A DNA stretch of 58,340 nt from Clostridium sp. CAG:138 (GTDB taxonomy: Bacteria; Bacillota; Clostridia; Christensenellales; CAG-138): positions 1-58,340 of the forward strand of contig FR879713.1 in NCBI GenBank assembly GCA_000435055.1, written 5' to 3'. Below the pieces are notes generated by a model. That model had not been told where the DNA came from. It did not search any database and saw only the letters and a list, made by a program, of their open reading frames with translations. The position numbers were made by a program, and so were the translations under genes. Positions within the stretch are counted from its first letter, which is position 1; the number at the start of each line of letters is the position of its first letter. Below are positions 52,589 through 58,340 of the stretch, piece by piece.

Positions 52589-52644
52589 CCTGCCGCAAAA
52601 ATGCGACAGGTCGATGTTGCATTTTTACAACAGGATGGTATAAT
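52589..52644 (+). promoter_or_regulatory. Operator-like palindrome and promoter of the WYL gene
   Basis: The fullest dyad of the window, CCTGCCGCA - AAAA - TGCGACAGG (52589-52610, one mismatch), lies 6 bp before TTGCAT (52617-52622), which is 16 bp from TATAAT (52639-52644) in a TGGTATAAT context. The place fits an autoregulatory site of the WYL protein; that is inference. Confidence 0.7.
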
Positions 52645-52678
52645 ATGCAGGTAAGACGGCAATAAAGGAGGTCGAAAC

Positions 52679-53677
52679 ATGAAAAACGACGGCAAGCTGC
52701 GGCTCCTGCGGCTTTTGGAACTATTGAGGGACGAATCGAGCCCGGAGCACCCCATTACCACGGCCCAGCTCGAAAGGCTTTTAAAGGAGCGCTGGGGTAT
52801 GGAGTCCTACAGGATCACCATACAGAACGACATCGCCGCGCTCGTTTCGGCGGGTTACGGCATTGAAACGATCAAATCATCTCAGAATAAATACTTCATA
52901 TCCGACCGCCTCTTCGAGCTTCCCGAGCTGAAGCTTTTGATCGACGCGGTCGAATCGTCAAAGTTCATAACCGAAAAAAAGAGCAAGGTGCTTGCGGGCA
53001 AACTCCTTAAGCTTACCGATAAGAACACCGCGGCGAGCCTTAAAAGGAATATCACCATTTCCGAAAGGATAAAGCCGCACAACGAGCACATCTATTATTT
53101 TGTCGACGCGATAAACGAAGCCATAAATGAAAAGAGGAAGATATCCTTCCTCTATTTTGAGTTCTCTGCGGCAAAGAGGCGCGAGCTGAAAAACGGCGGC
53201 ATGCCCTACGTTTTCAGCCCGTATACGCTCACTTGGAACGGCAACTGCTATTATATGGTGGGTTGGTCGGATAAACACGGCAAGGTCGCAACCTTCCGCG
53301 TGGACCGCATTTTGAAAACGCCCACTGTTTTGGACGAGCCCGCCGTGCCGAAGCCGAAGGAGTACAGCATTGCCGAGTTCGCGGAGAAGGCCTTCAATCT
53401 TTATGACGCGGAGCGCACACGGGTCGAGCTTCTGTGCAACAAAGCCGCCATGAACTCCGTGCTGGATCATTTCGGCGAGGACGCGAAGACAAAGCGCGTC
53501 GACGATTCGACATTCCTCCTCACCGCCGAGGTCAGCCTCAGCCCGACCTTCTACGCATGGATATTCCAGTTCTTCGGAAGGATAAAGCTCGTTTCTCCTG
53601 CGCACGCCGTGGAAAAATACACGAAGATGCTGAAGGACGCCGTTGCCGCGCACGCGGAAGAGGAGGATACGCTGTGA
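52679..53677 (+). CDS. HTH-WYL transcription regulator
   Basis: This 332-residue protein has an N-terminal winged helix (about 5-65; RLLRLLELLRDES ... YRITIQNDIAALVSAGYGIE), a WYL domain (about 140-215; KISFLYFEFSAAKRRELKNGGMPYVFSPYTLTWNGNCYYMVGWSD ... FRVDRI) and a C-terminal WCX extension. WYL regulators bind nucleic-acid-type ligands and commonly control defence islands. It begins behind AAAGGAGG and overlaps the next gene by GTGA, so it leads an operon of at least three further genes. Confidence 0.93.
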   Translation: MKNDGKLRLLRLLELLRDESSPEHPITTAQLERLLKERWGMESYRITIQNDIAALVSAGYGIETIKSSQNKYFISDRLFELPELKLLIDAVESSKFITEKKSKVLAGKLLKLTDKNTAASLKRNITISERIKPHNEHIYYFVDAINEAINEKRKISFLYFEFSAAKRRELKNGGMPYVFSPYTLTWNGNCYYMVGWSDKHGKVATFRVDRILKTPTVLDEPAVPKPKEYSIAEFAEKAFNLYDAERTRVELLCNKAAMNSVLDHFGEDAKTKRVDDSTFLLTAEVSLSPTFYAWIFQFFGRIKLVSPAHAVEKYTKMLKDAVAAHAEEEDTL

Positions 53678-53895
53678 GACCGTTTGAACCGTGGATGCTC
53701 GGCGCGATCGACGAGGCCGGCTATAACGGCCTTACTGACGAGCATATTCAAAGAGTTGCGGATGAGATACTGAAGATGGGTATCACGAACGTCAGCCGCG
53801 CCGATTTCGAGCGCGCCTGCAGGCGGGCTTTCATCGCTCCGGAGCTTTTCGGCGACGACGACATTGCAAGGCTCGAGGAGCTTTTGAACAGATAG
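53674..53895 (+). CDS. 73-residue acidic protein coupled to the WYL gene
   Basis: The frame starts at GTG 53674, overlapping the WYL stop by three bases (GTGA), with AGGAGGA upstream. It reads MRPFEPWMLGAIDEAGYNGL, TDEHIQRVADEILKMGITNV, then FERACRRAFIAPELFG and ARLEELLNR, an all-helical protein without recognised family. Translational coupling and position suggest a partner or adaptor of the regulator or of the VWA protein. Confidence 0.7.
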   Translation: MRPFEPWMLGAIDEAGYNGLTDEHIQRVADEILKMGITNVSRADFERACRRAFIAPELFGDDDIARLEELLNR

Positions 53896-53960
53896 CTTGC
53901 GGATAAATCCATGCTCCGCGAACGGGGCGTTGCCGGCGAGCGGCAGAAAAAGGAACTTAT

Positions 53961-55334
53961 ATGGACGACAATAAAGAAAAACTGCTTGATATTGCAAAAA
54001 GCATAATGAACCTTTCCAGGAACACACTGCTCGTGAACCTGCGGTTCCTCGACCTCGCCCTCGGGCAGTTCCGGCTCATCCCGGCGGACTGCGGCGGGCT
54101 GATGACGGACGGGGAGCACATCGTTTACGATCCGCGCTTCGTTCTGAAACGCTATGCGAAGGCGCAGGAGGTCCCTGTGCGGGACTATCTGCACATGGTC
54201 ATGCACTGCGTATTCAAGCATATGTATATGGATCCGTCCCTCGATCGGGAATACTGGGACGTCGCCTGCGACATAGCCGTCGAGAACACGATAACCGAGC
54301 TCGGTCTGCGCTGCGTAAGCACCGGCGCGGAAGGGAAACAGGCGGAATACATCAACGCGATCAAGGGTGAGCTGAAGCTTGTCACCGCGGAAAAGATCTA
54401 TGCCTTCCTGCGCGACGGGTGGGCCGACCGCGAAAGGCTCAAGAGCATCGCGGAGCTATTCCACTCCGATACGCACTCGCTTTGGTACATGAGCGGGGAC
54501 CAGGCGGAAGAAAAGCTCGGCGTCTCCCTTTCCGGCGGATCGGGAAGCGGCGATGAGCAGGAAGACAACGAAAACGAAGCGTCAGTTGCTTCATCCCGCG
54601 CGGCGATGGCCGAGGTCTGGCAGGATATCGCGGAACGCATGCAGGTGGACATGGAGACCTTCGGCAAGCAGCGCGGCCTCGAAAGCGGCGCGCTGACGCA
54701 GAACTTGAAGGAGGTCACGCGTGAAAAGTACGATTACGCGGCTTTCCTGAAGAAATTCGCCGTCATGGGCGAGGTCATGAGGATCAACGACGAGGAATTC
54801 GATTACGTCTACTACACCTACGGCTTGAAGCTTTATGATAAAATGCCGCTGATCGAGCCGCTCGAATACAAGGACGTGAAGCGCATCCGCGAGTTCGTGA
54901 TCGCGATAGATACCTCCGGCTCCACCTCGGGCGAGCTCGTGCAGAAGTTTTTGCAGAAGACCTATAACATACTTATGGAGAGCGAGAGCTTCTTTTCAAA
55001 GGTCAACGTCCATATCATCCAGTGCGACGCCGATATTCAGGAGGACGCGAAGATAGCGAACCGTGAGGAGTTCGACCGGTACATTAAAACCATGCAGATC
55101 CGCGGTCTCGGCGGCACGGATTTCCGCCCGGTGTTTCAGTACGCGGACAAGCTGATCGCGGAAAAGGAGTTCGCAAATCTCAAGGGGCTGATCTACTTCA
55201 CCGACGGCTTCGGCGCGTTTCCCGCGCAAAAGCCGGGCTACGAGACGGCGTTCGTATTTATCGACAACGAGATCAACAACTATGAAGTTCCGCCGTGGGC
55301 GATAAAGCTCGTGCTGCGGAAGAATGAAATATAA
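53961..55334 (+). CDS. VWA-like protein with metallopeptidase-type N-terminal domain
   Basis: This 457-residue protein fits the DUF2201 group: an N-terminal putative metallopeptidase domain with YLHMVMHCVFKHMYMDPSLDREYWDVACDIAVE (His residues at about 76-85), a disordered acidic linker (about 190-215) and a C-terminal VWA-like domain with MIDAS motif VIAIDTSGSTSGE (about 315-327) and GLGGTDFRP. VWA/MoxR pairs assemble or activate protein complexes using ATP; the MoxR gene lies two genes downstream. The ATG follows AAAAAGGA. Confidence 0.88.
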   Translation: MDDNKEKLLDIAKSIMNLSRNTLLVNLRFLDLALGQFRLIPADCGGLMTDGEHIVYDPRFVLKRYAKAQEVPVRDYLHMVMHCVFKHMYMDPSLDREYWDVACDIAVENTITELGLRCVSTGAEGKQAEYINAIKGELKLVTAEKIYAFLRDGWADRERLKSIAELFHSDTHSLWYMSGDQAEEKLGVSLSGGSGSGDEQEDNENEASVASSRAAMAEVWQDIAERMQVDMETFGKQRGLESGALTQNLKEVTREKYDYAAFLKKFAVMGEVMRINDEEFDYVYYTYGLKLYDKMPLIEPLEYKDVKRIREFVIAIDTSGSTSGELVQKFLQKTYNILMESESFFSKVNVHIIQCDADIQEDAKIANREEFDRYIKTMQIRGLGGTDFRPVFQYADKLIAEKEFANLKGLIYFTDGFGAFPAQKPGYETAFVFIDNEINNYEVPPWAIKLVLRKNEI

Positions 55335-55357
55335 GAAGACCGAAAGGAGATAAACAA

Positions 55358-56758
55358 ATGTCAAACATCAACGATTTTGTGATCGAAAACGGAGTGCTCA
55401 TTAAGTACCAAGGCCCCGGCGGGGACGTAGTGATCCCGGACGGTGTAACACGCATAGACGATATGGCGTTCACGGGCTGCACAAGCCTTACAAGCGTTGT
55501 GATCCCGGAGGGCGTGACAAGTATTGGCTGGACGGCGTTCTGGGGATGCTCAAGCCTTGCAAGTGTCGTGATCCCGAAGGGCGTGACGAGTATTGGCGGG
55601 ATGGCGTTCTCGGACTGCACAAGCCTTACAAGCGTCGTGATCCCCGATAGTGTGAGAAGCATAGGCGATTCGGCGTTCTCGTGCTGCACAAGCATTACAA
55701 GCGTCGTTATCCCCGACAGTGTGACAAGCATAGGCGATTCGGCGTTCTATGGCTGCTTCAGCCTTGCAGGAGTCGTGATACCCGAGAGTGTGACGGAGAT
55801 CGGAGACAGAGCTTTTTTCAGATGTGAAAAGCTTGCGGACGAAAACGGCTTTGTTATTATAAGAAACGTTCTTTACAGCTATCAGGGAAGCAAAACCGAC
55901 GTCGTGATTCCGGAGGGCGTGACGAGCATAAACGATTGGGCGTTCTATGACTGCGCAAGCCTTGCGAGCATCGTGATCCCGGAGGGCGTGACAAGCATAG
56001 GCGATTCGGCGTTCAAGTACTGCAAGAGCCTTACAAGCGTCGTGATCCCGGAGAGCGTGACGAGCATAGGCATACATAGGCGATTCGGCGTTCGAGGGCT
56101 GCTCAAGCCTTACAAGCGTCGTGATCCCGAAGGGCGTGACGAGCATAAACGATCGGGCGTTCTTTGGCTGCCGGGGTTTGACAGTTGAGAACGCGCCATC
56201 GATAAGCGTTTCGTTATTCTCCGCGATGAAGCTCGGCGCTCAAGCGGGTTATGGTTTCCTTTCCGCAAGGATGCGTTCTGGAGATGCTCAAGCCTAACAA
56301 GCGTAGTGATCCCGGCGAGCGTGACGAGCATAGGCGATTCGGCGTTCACTGGCTGCTCAAGCCTAACAAGCGTCGTGATCCCGGAGGGCGTGAAAACCAT
56401 AGGTAAAAAAGCGTTCGCCGAATGTGATGAACTTTGCACGATAATTGCCCCTTCGATGCCGCTGCAATACTTCATAGATGAAAAGCTCGACGTTCAGGCT
56501 GCTTGCGGCTTCCTTTCCGCGCGCGAGTTCTATACCGACCCGGATGAATGTGAAAAGTATAAAAAGATCTGCATGTCCAAGCGCAAAAAGCTAATAGCAT
56601 TCATTTTCAAGCTGGACGACGCCAAAGCCCTTTCCTTCTATATCGACGAGAAAAAGGTCACGGCGAAGAACTTCGATACCGATTATTTCGTTCCCGCTCT
56701 GCAGGCCGGCGCGGAAAAGTGCAAGGCGCTGCTGCTTGAATGGAAGGAACAGCACTGA
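55358..56758 (+). pseudogene. BspA-type leucine-rich-repeat gene with two frame breaks
   Basis: The frame encodes repeated LRR_5 units (VVIPDGVTSIGDSAFYGCTSL type, about 23 residues each) of the BspA/TpLRR kind. At 56071-56080 an extra CATACATAGG, an imperfect copy of the preceding CGAGCATAGG, shifts the frame; after it the repeats continue in another frame to a domain ending AQAGYGFLSAR. A second break at about 56265 returns to repeats that end in an all-helical C-terminal region (PLQYFIDEKLDVQAACGFLSAREFY ... KALLLEWKEQH). No signal peptide is present, so it should be cytoplasmic, unlike typical BspA. AAAGGAGA precedes the ATG. Confidence 0.85.
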
Positions 56759-56776
56759 GCGACAGAGGATAGTCTA

Positions 56777-58291
56777 ATGAACATCAAAGAAGCAAAAGAA
56801 CAGATCAAAAACGCCATGACGGCGTATTTCACGAAGGATGGATTCGGCGGGTACGCTATTCCGATCGAAAAGCAGAGGCCGGTATTCCTGATGGGCCCTC
56901 CGGGCATCGGCAAAACGGCGATCATGGAGCAGATCGCCTCGGAGCTCGGCGTCGGGCTTATCAGCTATTCCATGACGCATCATACCCGCCAGTCCGCGCT
57001 CGGCCTTCCGTTCATCGTTCAAAAGAACTACGGCGGACGGGAGTATGACGTTTCCGAATACACCATGAGCGAGATCATCGCCTCGGTTTACGATATGATG
57101 GAGGAGACAGGGCTCCGGGAGGGCATCCTCTTCCTCGATGAGATCAACTGCGTTTCGGAGACACTTGCGCCTTCCATGCTGCAGTTTCTGCAGTACAAGA
57201 TCTTCGGCCGCCACCGCGTGCCTGACGGCTGGATCGTCGTCACCGCCGGCAACCCGCCGGAGTACAACAACTCCGTGCGCGAGTTCGATATCGTCACGTG
57301 GGACAGGCTCAAGCGCATCGACGTGGAGCCCGATTTCGGCGTTTGGAAGGAGTATGCTTACCTTTCGAACGTCCATCCCGCGATAATCTCCTATCTGGAC
57401 GTCAAGCATTCGGATTTCTATAAGATCGAAAGCACGGTGGACGGCAAGAGCTTTGTCACCGCGCGAGGCTGGAGCGACCTTTCGGACATGATAAAGCTCT
57501 ACGAAAAGCACGGGCTCAAGGTCGATAACGCGCTCGTTTCGCAGTATCTGCAGAATAAAAAGATCGCGCGGGACTTTGCGGTTTACTACGATCTTTATAT
57601 GAAATACAAGTCCGATTACCAGATCGGCGAGATCCTGTCGGGCAAGGCTTCCGAGGAGATAAAGCGGCGGGCGAAAGCCGCGAAATTTGATGAACGCCTT
57701 GCGCTGCTGTCGCTGATCCTCGACGGCGTGAACGAGGGCATGCGCGCCGTCGCGAACGAGGAGGATATGCTGAGCGCGCTGCTTGCCTGCCTGAAGGAAG
57801 TGCGCGCCGGCCTTTCGAATTCCGCGGCGGACGCGGTAAAGCTCCTTGGGGAGAAAGCTTCTGCCGTTCGTGCAAAGATCGAAAAAGGGAAGGCTTCCTC
57901 GTCGCTCTCCGCCGAAAAGCGCCACACGCTCAATCTGACGGCGGCGGCGCTTGAGGAGGAAGCCGCGCTGATCGAACGGAACGATAGACCGTCCGGAACG
58001 GCGGCCTTCGCTCTGATGAAAAAGGACTTCGATTCCCGCGTTGCCGCGCTGAAAAAGAACGCCGAGGCCGCGGGCAAAAAGCTGTCGAACGCCTTTGCAT
58101 TCCTTGAAGAAGTCTTCGGCGAGGGACAGGAGCTGCTGATCCTTGTCACGGAGCTGACGATCAACGCCCACTCCTCGCGCTTCATTTCCCGCTACGGCTG
58201 CAAGGAATATTTTGCACATAATAAAGAGCTGCTGTTCTATGAGCGCAGGAAGGAGCTCATTGAGGAGCTCGGAGATTTGAATTTTGATTGA
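56777..58291 (+). CDS. MoxR-type AAA+ ATPase
   Basis: This 504-residue protein has a MoxR-like AAA+ core: Walker A in LMGPPGIGKTAIMEQIASEL (about 34-53), SYSMTHHTRQSALGLPF, Walker B in GILFLDEINCVSETLAP (about 117-132), sensor 1 in VVTAGNPPEYNNSVREFD and an arginine-finger region RLKRIDVEPDF. A long helical C-terminal extension (about 260-500) includes a coiled-coil stretch. MoxR proteins act with VWA partners such as the one upstream. The plus-strand gene is real; the equally long antisense frame is a shadow. The start follows GAGGA. Confidence 0.93.
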   Translation: MNIKEAKEQIKNAMTAYFTKDGFGGYAIPIEKQRPVFLMGPPGIGKTAIMEQIASELGVGLISYSMTHHTRQSALGLPFIVQKNYGGREYDVSEYTMSEIIASVYDMMEETGLREGILFLDEINCVSETLAPSMLQFLQYKIFGRHRVPDGWIVVTAGNPPEYNNSVREFDIVTWDRLKRIDVEPDFGVWKEYAYLSNVHPAIISYLDVKHSDFYKIESTVDGKSFVTARGWSDLSDMIKLYEKHGLKVDNALVSQYLQNKKIARDFAVYYDLYMKYKSDYQIGEILSGKASEEIKRRAKAAKFDERLALLSLILDGVNEGMRAVANEEDMLSALLACLKEVRAGLSNSAADAVKLLGEKASAVRAKIEKGKASSSLSAEKRHTLNLTAAALEEEAALIERNDRPSGTAAFALMKKDFDSRVAALKKNAEAAGKKLSNAFAFLEEVFGEGQELLILVTELTINAHSSRFISRYGCKEYFAHNKELLFYERRKELIEELGDLNFD

Positions 58292-58307
58292 CGAGGAGGA
58301 TAAATCA

Positions 58308-58340
58308 ATGTCAAACATCAACGATTTTGTGATCGAAAAC
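58308..58340 (+). CDS. Start of a second leucine-rich-repeat gene (cut by window end)
   Basis: Behind AGGAGGA an ATG opens MSNINDFVIEN. All 33 bases are identical to the first 33 bases of the gene at 55358, so a second copy of the LRR gene family follows directly after the MoxR gene. Confidence 0.85.
   Translation, partial: MSNINDFVIEN

Noticed and set aside
55440..56400. Tandem DNA repeat or minisatellite
   Set aside because: The periodic DNA is explained by leucine-rich-repeat codons of about 23 residues per unit.
56774..58321. 515-residue minus-strand frame antisense to the MoxR gene
   Set aside because: The plus strand has Walker A, Walker B and sensor motifs and a ribosome site; the minus frame has none.

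Overview
The window looks like a chromosome segment of an uncultured anaerobic gut member of the Clostridia (low-to-mid GC Firmicute, perhaps Oscillospirales or a neighbour). The reasons are strong AGGAGG-type ribosome sites, many TGGTATAAT extended -10 promoters, an oxygen-detoxifying flavodiiron/flavin reductase/rubredoxin fusion, a type I dockerin protein, a two-domain ThrE exporter and Tn1549-type conjugative element genes. The taxon is an inference from content.

Region 1 (1-30,070) is mostly ordinary housekeeping sequence: an aldo/keto reductase remnant, DUF1810, DUF1858, CTP synthase (pyrG), glycogen phosphorylase (glgP), YebC, a sortase, argS, prfB with its programmed +1 frameshift, ybaB-recR, an RluA-type pseudouridine synthase, ThrE, a Cys-rich small protein with a duplicated WWWIII segment, ychF, an alpha-amylase-family enzyme, a lone FakA-type C-terminal domain, the flavodiiron fusion, gltX, a HAM1-like pyrophosphatase, a large secreted dockerin protein and tRNA-Gly(CCC).

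Region 2 (about 30,070-39,780) is a patchwork of mobile DNA: a two-HTH regulator, decayed ORFs, an IS256-type element with a frame-disrupted transposase, an array of five dyad repeats, a MOBP-type relaxase with a MobC-like partner and a possible oriT, transposase fragments, an RHS stub followed by a lipoprotein, a TNT-type NAD glycohydrolase toxin tip with a likely immunity protein, a 125-bp multi-hairpin element, and two Tn1549-like genes (CD1845 family, TnpV).

Region 3 (about 39,820-58,340, continuing past the window) is the most unusual part. In order it holds: a DUF4143 ATPase behind three operator-like repeats spaced exactly 33 bp; a 919-residue protein joining two RNA polymerase alpha-CTD-like domains to a sigma region 4; a protein starting MKIRTDFVTNSSSSSF coupled to a radical SAM/SPASM enzyme; a divergent SIR2 - Mre11-like - Rad50-like operon; a BRCT protein whose N-terminus is a decayed copy of the SSSSSF leader; a small protein interrupted by an in-frame amber codon before an acidic tail; and a WYL regulator leading into a 73-residue protein, a VWA/metallopeptidase-like protein, a broken leucine-rich-repeat gene, a MoxR-type ATPase and the start of a second leucine-rich-repeat gene. 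Three of these genes are preceded by diverged copies of one promoter/leader cassette. A CGCAAAAATGCG dyad occurs five times, most fully palindromic just upstream of the WYL promoter. My working hypothesis is that Region 3 is a co-regulated NTP-dependent conflict (defence) or stress island: WYL regulator and alpha-CTD/sigma-4 protein as regulators, SIR2/Mre11/Rad50 and MoxR/VWA as NTP- or NAD-dependent machines, SSSSSF/BRCT/acidic proteins and LRR proteins as substrates or sensors. The sequence shows the architecture and shared cassettes; the function is inference.
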